A DNA stretch of 64,000 nt from Rosa chinensis (taxonomy: Eukaryota; Streptophyta; Magnoliopsida; Rosales; Rosaceae): contig NC_037093.1 of the NCBI RefSeq assembly GCF_002994745.2, positions 19,479,555 through 19,543,554 on the forward strand, read 5' to 3'. Shown piece by piece: positions 32,966 to 46,125 of the stretch. The notes under the pieces are model-generated. The model was given only the letters and a program-made list of their open reading frames with translations, was not told the origin of the DNA and made no database searches. Both the position numbers and the translations under genes were made by a program. Position 1 is the stretch's first letter. Each line of letters starts with the position of its first letter.

Positions 32966-34607
32966 TTAGAAAAAGCCAAAGTTGCTTTCGGTGTTTTCTA
33001 CACCTGCTGCTTCACATGTTTTCATCTGTATCATAATTATGGCCAAGGACAAAAGAGTTGCTTTCCATAATGCTTTTGTTCCATTTTCCTCTATATCTAT
33101 ATCTGCATACATTTTGTAGTGGTTGTCGTTTTCAAGCTTTTTGATCCACTGTAAACATGCTAACATAGAGTCGATTTCCTTTCTCTTGAGGGATAGAAAA
33201 AGGTCACTGCTAACAACTTCAGGGTGATCATAGGCAGTGATTATGATTTTCTCTCCTCCTACCAAGAATGTATTTTTAGGGTCTTCTACGATGATCTTTT
33301 TGATATATTCAGAGACATAGCCTTCATCCAGGGAATGCTGGAATTTGGTTGGCCATTATATCCCACACATGCAGGCTAAAGATATCTACCTCAGATAATT
33401 CTCACATAAGGATATGGAGAAATATACTCAACTTCACCATTTTCTTCTAAATCCATTCTGGTGGGGTGGATATGAACTTCATCCTAAGAATGCAATCATT
33501 TTTCCCAACATTCTTGATTGAGTTAACTATGATGGGTGACAGTCCCTTGAGATCATCATTGGTTTTAGTCCAGAGGTTATGGACAAAACCATTTTCAACA
33601 AGCCAAAGCTTGTGTTCTTGATGATAAAGTAATATGGGGTTCACATTCAAAACCAATTGGCAATGGATGGAGTCGCCAAAACCCTTATAAACCCATAGGC
33701 AAGGTCTCATTTTTCCCATGTGGGATGTATATATTCTCAACACACCCCCGCATGTGTGGCGAATTTTCAAGCCATTCACATGGACAACTTTTGGGTGACG
33801 TGGAGCTCGTGTGGCCATTAGGCATACACACGTGGGTAACCTGCTCTGATACCATGATAAAGTAATCTGGGGTTCACATTCAAAACCAATTGGCAATAGA
33901 TGGAGTGGCCCAAACCCTTATAAACCCATAGGTAAGGTCCCATTTTTCCCATGTGGGATGTATATATTCTCAACACTCGAGGATGTTCACTCTGAACATT
34001 GATATCTTTCAACATAAGGTCCAGGGACAATGAAGAGGGTTGGAGGAAGACATAAGTCAGAATTATGACTTCCAATAAGATTATGGAAGTCGAACCAATC
34101 TGATTCTTTTAGTGCTAAAACAGGAATTCTAGCACTTTCAGGATCTTCAAGATACTGGATTTTTTCATTATGGACAGTACGCTGCTGTGTATTGACAAAA
34201 TCAGTTAAGAAAAAAAAACCAACTCCTTAAAACAATTGAATATACCTTAAATCTCTCCCTCAGTTATGACAAGCTGCTACGAGGTATATAGAGTCTAAAA
34301 AACTTCTTTGAAATGAAATTGGATGGAAAGATTTAAATAGAAAGTCAAGCCAATCAATGAACTGTAATTCATTCAGAAAATAATCAATGATGTCACCAGA
34401 AAATGATGCATTACAATTAACAAAGTATCTAAGATTGTTCACCCTAGAGAAGCTTGCAGGACTCAATACTATCTCTTCTGGTTTGAACAACTTTATCATG
34501 ATACTTTTAATTTTATCTATTCCCCTTATATAGATAAGAAATTGTATTAACCAAGCAAGTTCATTAAATAAAATAGACAATTTTTTCAATTTGTAGTTTT
34601 GAGCCAT
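32966..34607 (-). pseudogene. TIR-NBS-LRR (TNL) resistance-gene remnant, LRR and C-terminal part
   Basis: The segment at 34607-34260 reads like the start of a TNL leucine-rich region: IDKIKSIMIKLFKPEEIVLS, ASFSRVNNLRYFVNCNASFS, then ELQFIDWLDFLFKSFHP, matching the common pattern (INxxKGIxxxLPxPEEI..., LPNELRFLDW). From about 34150 to 33440 the strand encodes a C-JID-like tail (SDWFDFHNLIGSHNSDLCLP), interrupted by the TRIM and by frame changes. The open segment 33265-32966 (LKRKEIDSMLACLQWIKKLE) may be the C-terminal end of the same gene but is not recognised on its own. No TIR or NB-ARC domain is present in the window. Confidence 0.5.
33617..33980 (-). mobile_element. TRIM (miniature terminal-repeat retrotransposon), complete
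   Basis: Two 121-bp direct repeats, 33622-33742 and 33855-33975, each TG...CA and differing at a handful of positions, enclose only 112 bp. Next to the right repeat, 33842-33854 is the complement of TGGTATCAGAGC, a tRNA-Met primer site on the minus strand. Next to the left repeat is a purine tract (GCGGGGGTG on the minus strand). Flanks are CTTGA and CTCGA, a 5-bp duplication with one change. Total 354 bp and non-coding. Confidence 0.92.
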
Positions 34608-35408
34608 CAGGCCAACTACATCACTGCCAATCTCTCTTATTACTCTTGACTTGAAGCTTGTATTTCATCTCAGAACACTTTAATTTTTCCTCAGCAGTGA
34701 CATTCAAAATTTCATTATGACCTAAAAAATATGTAATAGTGATCGTTAAGAGATCTTTCGGAATATCCATAGTCTCAAAGTTTCCCAACAAATTATCATT
34801 ATCCTCATACCGTTCATGAACTTGGTTTCTTTTCATACTATGTCATTGGCCAAGTGTAATCTAGCTTTATCATTCTTGGATAAGATGTCATTCTCTAATC
34901 AATATATCTTGTTTTCTTTTTCGCCTTGGATAATTGTAATAGTATACAAAAGTAGCTTCATTAATGTTTTTTTGAAAAAAAAAAACGTATAAACGTAGAT
35001 TTTGTTCATTAATGTTAAGTGCAATATCCTCTGCTAGCTAGCTAATGACCAATTAGTGGGCTTTCTTCTTGAAAACAATCAATTGATTTGTTATACTCAT
35101 TTGATCAATTCATAGTTTCTACATATTAATGGAATGGTATTCACTATTCGGGGTTTGATATGTTTGTGATAGAGTCTCTTTTATCTGTATATGCTACAAC
35201 ATACTGGGAAGATGTAAATTTTTTTATGAAAGAAACAAAACTTATACATAGTATTGTATGAGGTTTTAGTGAGTACAACTAATTATTGAAACATCCTGAA
35301 AAGAGCATAGAGCTGGACCTAAAAAGGGAACTTAAAATGACATTTGCGGGGGAAAAAAAACTTAAGTGATAAAAGACATAGATATTTCTTTACCATCTCT
35401 TAGAGTCC

Positions 35409-36107
35409 ACAATTTTCTTCAATTTGCTTGCCTCCACAAAATAACATAGAGCTGGACCAATGTATATGCATGATAATGCGCTAATTATAGAGTTTGTACA
35501 AGTAACACAATGTCCATAAAATTTTCTTACAACTATAAAATGTATATCAACAGCACTTATATGAGAATCTTCATCTAATATATTGAAAACCCGCTCTAAC
35601 GACTGCTCTACCCGCTCTGAAGACGACTCTGCCCACAGCGTCTCTCCCAATTATAAGAACATTAGCTAGCAAAGTAACAGACCCAGTAATGACTCATGCT
35701 GTCATTGAAGTCGTTGTATGAAGTCGGCAACTGAGGCCACCAATAACAACAGTCAATATCGCAATCACAGCGCCACCTCCGACGGTGATCACTCTAAGGA
35801 AAGTTCCCATTATTCTCGCACCTCCTCCGGTTTCACCACCACAAATGCCCAAAATATTGAACAGTTCAAAGCAAGCCAGAAAGCGAAAGATACCGGGATA
35901 CCATTTGAACAATTGCTTTGTTATAATCATTTGACAATTTTCTTCAATTTGCTTGCCTCCGCAAAATAGCATAGAGCTGGACCAATGTATATGCATGATA
36001 ATGCGCTGATCATAGAGTCTATACAAGTAACACAGCGTCCATCAAATTTTCTTAAAACTTGGAATGTATATCAGTAGCACTTACATGAGATTCTTTATCT
36101 AAGTGCA
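35409..36107 (-). repeat. Direct duplication of about 175 bp (35409-35583 and 35936-36107)
   Basis: Both copies contain AGAGCTGGACCAATGTATAT and GCATGATAATGCGCT and diverge modestly. On the minus strand they encode a similar peptide (SALSCIYIGPALCYF) with hydrophobic character, plus a Gly/Ile-rich stretch (VITVGGGAVIAILTVVIGGL) near 35780. Possibly the membrane end of an unrecognised gene; no function can be given. Confidence 0.6.
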
Positions 36108-38160
36108 AATGATAAAGATGAAAGTTTTCTCTCACAAGTCCTATTGAATGACATAGGTCAACAGTTACTCCTCCAAAGTTAGTCCATACCCATGTTGCAT
36201 ATGACTCTACCTGATGAGACGAGAGGTAAGTAATAAAACTGTCTTCTTCAGGTTCAAATAGTCATTAGGTGCAAAAATAGCATCAGAACTGACTCGACTA
36301 CAAGTTCCTTGAACTTATTTGAACTAAATTTATAAACAATAATATTTCTCCCAGTATTGGAATCGTAGAGCGCTGCTTATAGCAAAGCTTTCACTGCCAT
36401 ATCAACTCCAAGATCTTCTGACATTTGCAATTGTATACATCTTCCACTACAAACTTAGCATGTAACACAATTAAAATAGCAAAGCGTTCCAAATTAAAGA
36501 CAAAAAATTTCCCTTCATATCACGGGAAGAGTTACTATTTCATAGTCCAAATTTCCTTATACTACTCAAATTTTTGTACGTTCTTTTGATTTTAGCATAA
36601 TTTGTATTCTACTGCAACATAATTTGAGGGTTTCTTGCTTAAATTAATTTATATCATTTGTTAAGTTGTATGACTGTGTATTCACATTTTCTTTGTTGTT
36701 TGGGTTATATACTTAATGAATGGGATGCTATCAAAAAAGTAAGAACTTTACTCACGAAAAAATTTACGATACTTCAAACAACCCCAAATTCAATTACTTC
36801 AACTATCTATACACATCATTTTCTCTTTAAACTTATCCTAAAAAGTCTCACTACATGATCGATGATATGCTTCTTGAAAGTGCAACAAACAAAATACAAT
36901 TATCAGACTTGTATGTTTATTAATCACATTTTAACAAAGAAAACGTAGAATCATCCATAACCATATTTTGCTTTACAAATTCAAAGCCATTTTTACTAAT
37001 CCCCATCACTAACATAGAAGCACTTAAAGTAAATTTGAAAATACATCTTGATAACTATTTTGCAATTTGAAATTTCTGATACTTTGTATGGCATGCTGTA
37101 CGTTAATCAAGTTAATTCAAAAATTTTCTTCATAAAAAATACAAAAACAAGTATGAAAAGTCAAGTGTTCCTTCACTTACAATTTATGCGACAAATTGGT
37201 TGTCATCGTTTGGATCATATGCAACAACTAAAATTTTCTTGCTTATACCTAGCTTTTGTGAGGAATTTTTGTTGTCATAATGAAAGTTCTTAGCTTTTGC
37301 CTATTTCTTTTATAGTGATTCTTATTTTAATGATTTTGTTGAGATTTCTTGCCATAAAACAACAATACTATGTTAACCAATGTTATAACTTTGCAAAGTT
37401 ATGTCTTAAGCATTGGAGTAGTCATGTGTTTTAGAAATATAAACGGCCAAACTGAGGAGGCTTAGGGATAAGCTATCTAATTCTCAAACTAATAATATTT
37501 TTTGTATTATTTTTCAGATGAAATTTATGGCATAAATAAGTCATTCTAAATGTTTCCCAGCATAAAAAAAAAAAATATTCATAAGAAAGAGTCTGTGTTA
37601 AATGGCTCAAGCAAGAGACGATGGACCTTCTTTCTTCTAAGGTCTATGCAAATTGTAGATTTTTACCTTTAAAAGTATGTTATTCCTAAGCCGCTATTTC
37701 ACTTTCAAAGCATGTAGTTGCCAACTTGCAGCAACCTAGTATCATTTTTTAATCTTGTCTTTTTTAGATAATCTTCATTTTGTTGCTTGTTCAATGTTCA
37801 TCTTATCTTCAAAGTTCTAAGTACTTCAAATTATGATTAGAGATTAGAGTGTTTCTTCTTTTGGTTATATAAATCTGAGGTTGCATTTACAAAGTATAAC
37901 CTTTATCTTTTGCAACAAGAAATCTTAGACCCTTATCTCTCCGAATAGAGATACCCAACTCTCTGAAGAGAGTTATCAACATAAAGATGCTACTCAAGCA
38001 CATTACAAAGCTTCTTTGTACGACACTTTCTTATGTAAAAAATCTCACATGTGTTGGCTTTTTTATGGTGTACGTCTCTCCTCTCGTTGGAGGTATTTTT
38101 ATAAGATCGCAACTTGATTTTTAGTTATTTAGTCCATTATTTTAGTTCTGCCTTCACTCA
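36108..38160. other. AT-rich non-coding stretch
   Basis: No ORF above about 80 codons and no bounded element recognised. Confidence 0.4.
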
Positions 38161-38206
38161 AAACTAAAGTATTGTCATTCTAAAAAAAAAAACTAAAGTA
38201 TTGTCA
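38161..38206 (+). mobile_element. Poly(A)-only retroinsertion with 17-bp target duplication
   Basis: AAACTAAAGTATTGTCA at 38161-38177 and 38190-38206 encloses only TTCT and a run of A. Same signature as 7769-7813. Confidence 0.75.
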
Positions 38207-40059
38207 ACATAGGCCTTTTAGAGCCTGTAATACCTAACTTGACTACAATTAAGGATAATTTGCTTCTTACAACAATGCATACTATTGATATGATTCAGTC
38301 TACAATAAAATTCATGGATGACTTTAGTGAACCTTAGCCTTAATGGTTTTAGTGGATGTTTTTTTCATCATTATTGGTTAGTGATTTCTACATATGTTAT
38401 TACAACTACACAAAAAAAATTTTGCTATTGATTTCATGTTGCCTCACTGATTTAACTCCAAGATGGTCACTCTTATATGTAAAAAACAAAAAGCTGACAG
38501 CATTGCAGACCATTGCCAAATTGGACTTGCTAATTTTTCCTTCTACGCTATCACGAAATTAATAGCAGATAAATTGGAACTGTGGCTTCCTAGATTTTTT
38601 TTTCTCTTACCTAACTAGACTGCTTTTACAAAAGGCCACTTATCGTGGATCAATCACTCTTGCCTTTTTTATGTATAAATCTCATATATAAGAAGTGTCA
38701 TTGATAGGAGCATAAAATGCGACGAATATATTATTTAATCATTTATATTTTACTTAGTTATTTTTGTTAATATATAATTTTTAACTTTATTTTATTTTTA
38801 GGTGAATATTAGAGCAAAAAAGAATACAAAGGAGCTAAGAGGAATTATTTGGACGCAAAAAGGCCCAAGAAAAAAGGTCAAAGGCATGGAGGACATCAAG
38901 ATGGGATTCTTCTAGATGAATATGGAATCCTAGTTGCACAAGGAGAGCTTAAAAATCTTAAAGAAGCTTCAAGAATAATTGAAAAAAAGAAATCAATTAG
39001 TTCAACAAGGAAATCTTATGCAAAAAAGAAGGGAACTAAAAGTCAAATCCTATTCCAACAAGGAATATATCCTATTGCCGTGTAAAATATAAGGTTCAAC
39101 AAGCTATGGATGACAAAGAGAAGCGAGAGGAATCCTACAAGATTACATCTTGATTTGATGATCCAATTCCGATGACATGGATTTAATTCATTGGTTCCCA
39201 ATATGTGCTCCAATCAAAGGAAAATCTAAAGCAACTAGAGAAGTAAATTGCAAGCAAACGTCAAAGAGAAGACAAAGTTGGCATCCTCTCTATAAAGAGG
39301 CTTCAATTAACACAATTTACACACACCTTACAAAGCTTTCTCGTCCATAACCTCTCTAATACACAAAGTTTTCAATTTCACCATCCAAGGAAGAGTTATT
39401 GCCATGCACATCATCCACATTTGCCATCAATCATTACTGTGATCATCACCTTGGAAGAGTTCTTGCGTCCAATATCATCTCAAAAAGTGTAGTTGTGTCT
39501 TCACCTCCTAGCCTATTTTACGGTTTTTACTTTTCTAGTAATTCAACTTTACATTTTTTATTTCGTGATTTCAGAACAATGTGTGGCTAGCTTTCTTCTA
39601 TTAGGGGCAATGTTTAAAGCCCCAATTATGTGACAAACTCTTTGTTTTGCTATCTTAGCTTTGAAAGTTTGGCTTATGATGATTGTTTGGTTTTGTTTTA
39701 TGGAAAAATTTTATATGTTTTTGTTCTTTAGGTCAACACTTAGGATATGAGCGTGTAATTGGAGCTAGGACTTAAAAACAATTCAACCTAATTAGTAAGG
39801 CTTCTTATGCTATTGATTGGGCCTTTTTGCTTTGTGTCCTTCACTCTTCAGCTTTGCTCCTCTGTTTGATACTTGGTTGCATAATATTTTGAACTCTACT
39901 TAACTATGAAGTCTAATTAATGCACAGTAACTTAGATTCTTTTTTTGGTCAAAAGGTTTACACAAGGAGATCTCATTACTATTTTGCATACTAGAGGAGG
40001 GTATAAGTCATGGAATTACAAGATTAATTAGTTTCTTACATTAAGTCAGAGGCATTGCT
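38207..40059. other. Non-coding stretch with one lysine-rich ORF
   Basis: A plus-strand ORF at 38849-39085 (78 residues, Lys/Gly-rich) is not recognised. CTCTATAAAGAGGC near 39288 followed by ACA-rich sequence looks like an LTR promoter, but no ends were found. Confidence 0.3.
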
Positions 40060-41860
40060 GCTCCAAGGAGGGTTACACCTACTTCTCATGTGCTTATAGC
40101 AAATTAACGAAGGATATAGTGGTCTTCATGCAAGGTAATTCTAGAGGTGTTTGTGCTTTAATTTGCTTCTTGGATGAATATGATTGGAACTTTAGTTAAG
40201 TTGTAAACAAGATAAAATCTTGAGTTTTTCTTACCAAGTTTGCGGACCCAAGAGAGATCATTGTTCAACACCTTTTAGATATTTGGGAGGGTACTCTTTT
40301 ATTTACTTAGGTGTTACGATTTTTCAAGGGCCTCCAAAGTAGGAATATTTTTACTCTATTTCTGGTTAATTTCTTTGTAAGCCCACTACATAGAAGGGTC
40401 ATCAGTTGTCACAAGTTGTAGGATTGCAACTCATTTCATTAGTAACCCAAAGCTTGCTAATTTGTAGTTTTCAAGTGTATCAATGGCCTCAATCGCTTTT
40501 GTTCAATATTCAAGGTTGGATACATAATATATTTTGGTTTGATGAGAGTTCAATTTTCATCGCTAGTTCTCAATGTTGTTTCCTTAAGGAGCATGGGGTT
40601 TAGGCTTTGAAGCATTGTTTGGATTTGATCATTTGAAGGAGAACTCATTGCCTTCAGCTACCATCTTAAGAGCACGCTATTTACATTCAGGTCTCACATA
40701 TACTTGATTAGACTTGGTTTGAAGAAACTTTGGCCTTTTATTCTTGCTAATTTGCGGTGGTTGATTGGTAATGGTTTAAATATTCTTTTCTGGAGAGCTA
40801 ATTGGTTTGGTTCTCCTCTTTCTTCCTTATGAAACATTTATCAGACTATATCACCTTATCTCTAATTGATGAGGCAAGATTTTATTATAAATCCTCAATG
40901 AAATTTGTCGTGGACTAAACCTCAAACTTTTCAAATGTTGCAGAACATATATTTAAAGTTGTGATTCTAGTTTATGCCTATTCTAACTAACCAAATTGGC
41001 CAAGTATTGCTTCTGGCAAGCAATGCAAAAACAGTATATGACTTAATTCTAGCTCATTGCCCTATTTTTAATTGGGGTACTAATATTTGATATCAAGTTA
41101 GCCAACCTGAGAAGAGTATATTGACTTGGAAAGTATTTGATGATGAGTGAATTTTGGTTGACAATGTCCTTCAAAGAGGTGGTGTGGAAATGTGTTCCCA
41201 ATGTTCTTTTTGCCATTCAAATACTAAAATGGTCGATTACATATATCTCGATTGTTGTATCATGAATGTTTGGAGTACTTGAATATTGGGCCTCTTCATC
41301 TTCATCTTCCTACACAAGCTTCTCTCCAACAATTGTTCTCTTTTGAGTCCACTGCCACAATTGCTTCATCATGTGTTCTATTTTGGAGGTTTGCATTTTG
41401 CAACTTTGTTTGGTGCATTTGGACAAAACAAAACAAGTTAAGGTTTGATGGTTTTAGCGGTTAAGTAACTTTTCATACCTCTTTTTGTTGTGCTCTTCCA
41501 ATCTATAATATTACTGTGGTTTCGTCTATGAATATTGAGGCTCCTATTTAAATTCCCGTGCTTGGCATGCTCAACTTTAAACTAGTTAGAGGTTAATACT
41601 GGTGGATCTTTTAAAGATGAAAATCATGCTGGCTTCAGTGGTATTTTTAGATATTCTAATGGTATTTTTCGATGTGTTTTCCTTCTCTTTTTCGATGAGT
41701 TTTCCCTTCTGTAACTAATATTCCCAGTGCTATTAATGCTGAAGTATTGGCAGTCGTTGGGACTCTTCATATAGCTTGGGTCTGACATTAGACTCACATT
41801 TGGTTAGAGGCGGACTCGGCGATAGTGACATTGGAATCCGTCACTTGATTCCTTGAAGAC
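40060..41860 (+). pseudogene. LINE (L1-type) ORF2 remnant: reverse transcriptase 3' part, zf-RVT, RNase H
   Basis: Plus-strand pieces in several frames follow the order of plant L1 ORF2: VFMQGNSRGVCALICFLDEY (about 40125), FTYLGVTIFQGPPK (about 40300), SQVVGLQLISLVTQSLLICS then YQWPQSLLFNIQGWIHNIFW (40406-40545), a zf-RVT block (LQRGGVEMCSQCSFCH, about 41170) and an RNase H-like end (NTGGSFKDENHAGFSGIFR about 41600, WLEADSAIVTLESV about 41800). Many stops and frame changes; the RT core and ORF1 are missing. Old and dead. Confidence 0.82.
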
Positions 41861-42399
41861 TTTATATCCCTTGGTTCAATTACCTACATACAACCCGCTA
41901 TATTACTTTTCGAGTTTCACAAATTCGGGTGGCAGTGCCGTTAGAGAGAAAAGAAAAGAAATTATTAATTTGGGTCAAAGAGATAATGTTAAGAAGAGAG
42001 TGAAAGATAGACTTGTCAATTAACCGAGTTTTGATATGAATCCACACTTATTGAACGAGAGTTTGGATTAAAATTTTGATCAATTGATCTGGCAACGATT
42101 TAGATATGTTAATACGTTTATTTAACGGATTAAATACGAATTTAGGTGATCCGATCTGTTAATAATTTGATAATTAAACATATATCGAGTCGAGTTGAAT
42201 TTTATAGTTATTGACAGATTCAAAATTAGGTTGATCCTCTCCGAATCTGATGCGTCACTTGTCCATACTCTATACATACAAAATTGCCAAAAAAAAATAA
42301 AAAGGGAGAAACATACAAATACAAATTCAATATCATATATGCAGCTCTTGCCCTCATTTCTAACGCTCTGCCCGTCGTCGTTTGGGGTTTCGTTCCAAG

Positions 42400-42801
42400 A
42401 TGGAAGCCACCGATATCCAAAACCCTAACCCTAGCCCAAGGATTCTCCTCCCGTCGTCTCCACCCCCTCTGTGGCCCACCATCGACGGTCCACTGGGCTT
42501 GTCGGAGGAAGAATCGGTCAGCTACGCCCGTCGGTTCTACAAGTTCGGGTTCGCTCTGCTTCCGTTGCTTTGGGCCGTGAACTGCTTCTACTTCTGGCCC
42601 GCTCTCCGCCACTCCCGCTCTTTCCCTCGCATCCACCACTACGTCCTGAGATCCGCCGTTGGATTCGCCGTGTTCACTGCTCTGCTCTCGTCCTGGGCCC
42701 TCACCTTTGGGATTGGAGGAGAGCGTCTGTTCGGGCATGTCTGGGATGAACTGCTCATGTATAACCTTGCTGACAGAATTGGACTCACTGGTTGGAGCTG
42801 A
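42400..42801 (+). CDS. PEN2: Gamma-secretase subunit PEN-2
   Basis: 133-residue membrane protein, single exon. PEN-2 is the smallest gamma-secretase subunit and activates presenilin for intramembrane proteolysis. The ATG at 42400 (MEATDIQNP) begins a proline-rich N-terminus; the family core follows: WPTIDGPLGLSEEESVSYAR, FYKFGFALLPLLWAVNCFYF, a second hydrophobic segment (AVGFAVFTALLSSWALTFGI) and the end MYNLADRIGLTGWS. Length and motifs match remembered plant PEN-2 (AT5G09310). No lesion is present. GC content is higher than in the surroundings, as expected for a functional exon. A broken copy follows at 44154. Confidence 0.93.
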   Translation: MEATDIQNPNPSPRILLPSSPPPLWPTIDGPLGLSEEESVSYARRFYKFGFALLPLLWAVNCFYFWPALRHSRSFPRIHHYVLRSAVGFAVFTALLSSWALTFGIGGERLFGHVWDELLMYNLADRIGLTGWS

Positions 42802-44153
42802 GCCGCTAATGTATGCCTTCCTTCTACCCTCACCACTTTGATCATGTAATTTGGTTTGATCTTGTTATGTATATTGTTGGATCATGTTAAGCTAGTCGGA
42901 ATACGAATTCGAATTCAAGTGTTTGAGATTATATTTTCATATTATGTGATCCCTTGGGTGTGGATTGTTGTAATTGAAATTGATAGTGTTTCTTTGTAAG
43001 CCCTGGAAAACTAGCATGAATGCAGCTGATGATACACCAGCTCCATCATTACACTAACTGAACCTGTTTCTTTGGAGATTTTCTGTGCACGAGTCCTCGA
43101 GGTTGTTTATACTTTCTGTTACGTGGATAGGGCCATAGGTGGAGGGTTAACTTCGGCTTTATGAATTTTTAGCAGTTTCTTCGAAATTTTAGGAGAAAAT
43201 TCTATCTAACATAAACACACAGGAGATTCTAACTTTGAAATACACCACGATAGGTAGATGAAGTTTCGTTTAATTTAGTCTTGTTCTGTTCTATACATAT
43301 ACTAACTTTTTCAGATCCCACCATTTGAAAATTTATTCTTCTCTGCTGCAAGTATAGGCTGAAAGTTTAGAGGAGGTGCTATGGAAGTTTTATCTAATAT
43401 ACACACAGGAGATTTACAACTTTATCAACTTTGAAACATACCATAGTAGGCCAATGAAGATTTGTCTATTTTGTTTTTGGTTTGTTCTATACGTATAAAG
43501 ACGTTATGAAAGCCCACCAATGAAAATATCTTCTTCTGTGCTGCAATAGGCTGAAAGTTAGAGGAGTCAATGTGTTCTTCTATTATGAATTTTTGCCCAG
43601 TCAAGTGGATGATGAAGAAGCTCTTCCTATTATTATCACTCTACAATGGGGTACTGATGGGGGCTATGTTTAGGGTACTTTATGCTCATCAACAGGATGC
43701 TATGCTCATATGACCATATGAAAAAATGGGTGGCTTCATGTTTTGATTTCTTTTGGGGAAAAATATGGACATGCCTCTCTCTCTCTCTCTCTCCCCATTC
43801 TTATCTGTTTCCATTAATATATCCCTTGCTCCATCGAGGCTCACCAAGAAAAATGAGATGGTTGAGCAGTTGGATTACACATAGGAGTGGAGATTATCAA
43901 TGCACTAGACCACTAGTTTTAATCCTGGCTAACATAGTTTAATAGATTCATTAACTTTAGTAAGTTAGTAGCTTCATGACCAGCTTAATAAAACTGTGTA
44001 CAGGTCCTACAGGATCTCACATCGAAAATTGAGAATTGTAATTCTCTAGGTGTGAAATGCCTGAACTACAGCATTCAAAAACAAAAATGTGGTGCATCTT
44101 TCTTCCATTTCTTTCTCTATCCTTTCCAACTCTCCATCAAGCTTTGTGGTAAG

Positions 44154-44520
44154 ATGGAAGCCTCACCGAGTAACTCCAACATCCCAAACCCTAACCCTAG
44201 TGCAAAAATTCTGCTTCCATCATCTTCAACACCGGTTTGTCCCACCATAGACGGTCCACTGGGGCTGTCGAAGGAACGATCAGTCAGCTACGCTATTGGT
44301 TCTACCAGTTCGGTTTCAACTGCATCTACTTCTGGCCTGCTCTCCTCCACTCCTGCTCTTTTCCTTGCATCCACTGCTATGTTGTGAGATCCGTGTTGTT
44401 TTCACTGTGTTCACTGCTTTGCTCTCGTCTTGGACCCTTATGTTTGGGATTGGAGGAGAGTGTCTATTTGGTTTGTCTGGATGAGCTACTCATGTATAAT
44501 CTCGCTTACTGAATAGGCTC
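44154..44520 (+). pseudogene. PEN-2 duplicate, frameshifted
   Basis: Starts MEASPSNSN and is open through TIDGPLGLSKERSVSYA. A small deletion then shifts the frame, giving a stop at 44387. The lost frame continues as CIYFWPALLHSCSFPCIHCY and ELLMYNLAY with further indels. About 70-75% similar to the intact gene by eye. Confidence 0.9.
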
Positions 44521-46125
44521 GACTGCTTGGAGCTAAAGGTACTGTAAGGGCTCCCTTATACCCTAATTTGGTTGTCACTTCAATATCTGTGTTTGAACAA
44601 AAGGGTATTATGTGTCATATGTCACATTGATCATGTTATGTAAATTGTTGGATATTGTTAAGCTAGTAAGTTATGGATGTGAAATCTAGTGTTAAGAGTA
44701 TTTCTCTTAATATATACTCATTTCTGTTCTTTTCGACTTCTATAATACTTCCTTTGATGTGGATTAGTGTCATTGAAATGGGTTGTGAAACTGTGGATGT
44801 TGCTTAGTAAACCCTGAAACTAGCACAAATGCAACTATAATCTTCACAACTTATTTCCATTATGTTTCCAAATTGGAAACAATTCATCACACTTGTAACT
44901 GAGCTGAAACTTATGAGTTAAATAGCTGAAACTTATGAGTTAAATAGTGTTCTATATTTGATAATAGAAGGAAACTTATGAGTTAATAGTGTTCGATATT
45001 TGATAATTGAAGCAATTCATGTTGTTATGTATATTACTGTATCACAAAACTTTGTAAAAGGTCAATGGGATTAATGCCCTGAGTAGGACGTTTCCAGCTG
45101 TCGAGGCTGAGGGAACATTCCATGATAATCCTGAGGCGAATCAAAATCAGAATATGAATATGGATTGAGGTGGCCAATTAGTATTTGTGTGACTGGAATG
45201 AGTACTAGCATGAGTATGTTAATTGCTGTATTTTTCATTTTTGCCATTCTTTTCTGTGTTCCTTTGATGTTCATTGTTGCGCCCCTGAAAACTAGCATGA
45301 GTGTAACCCAACTATACTCATTTGCAATTTGTTGCCTTTGTTTAGCAAAAGGAAAGGATTTCATTACCCTTGTAATTGCATACACTTATCAGCTGATGTA
45401 TACACCAGTTCAATCACTACACTAACTGAACCTGTTTTTTTTAGAGATTATCTGTGCACAAGTGACTCAATTATGTTTATGCTTTCTGTTACATTAATAG
45501 GGTCATACGTGGAGATTAGCTAGTTTTGATTCTTTGAAATTTAGAAAAATATGCCCACTATAGAAGTTTCAAAAGCACACAGTAGATTCTAACTTTGTCA
45601 ACTTTGTAATACAATGCTAGGTGGATGAAGAGTCGTTTATCGAACTTTTTTGAAAGTCTGGATCGACTTCATGTTCCTAAGTCAGAAAACCATATTTTAG
45701 CTTTGGTTTGTTCTATGCATATACAACTTTTTAGAAAACCCTCGAAAATTCTCCTCCTGTGCTGCAACTTAGGTTGAAAGTTGAAGTAGTGGCTATAAAC
45801 GATAAATGTAACAAGAGTACAAGACGCATGAGATTCTAACATTGTCAAAGTTGTAGTACACATGATAAATCAATGAATATTCATTTATTTTGTTTTTGGT
45901 TTTTCCTATACATATACAAACTTGATGAAATCCCACCAATTGAAAATTTCTCCTTCTATACTGCAAGGTTTGGCGGAGAGTAAGGAAGTCAATGTGTTCT
46001 TCTGTATGAATATATGCCCAAAATAGGTTGAGGAACAAGTTCTTCTCTTTTATAAATCTGCAATAGGGTATTGATGAGCAGTGGGGTACTTTACGCTCAT
46101 CCACAGGATGGCCTAGTTTATATGA

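Larger units (their letters stand above)
42380..46125 (+). repeat. Tandem segmental duplication carrying PEN-2 (42380-43720 and 44130-46125)
   Basis: Beyond the coding part, both units share 3' flanking blocks: CACTAACTGAACCTGTTT (43050 and 45420), GTCAATGTGTTCTTCT (43567 and 45988), TGGGGTACT with TATGCTCATC/TACGCTCATC and CACAGGATG/CAACAGGATG (43650 and 46080). The right unit carries extra internal duplication (45590-45740 resembles 45820-45960). Confidence 0.8.
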
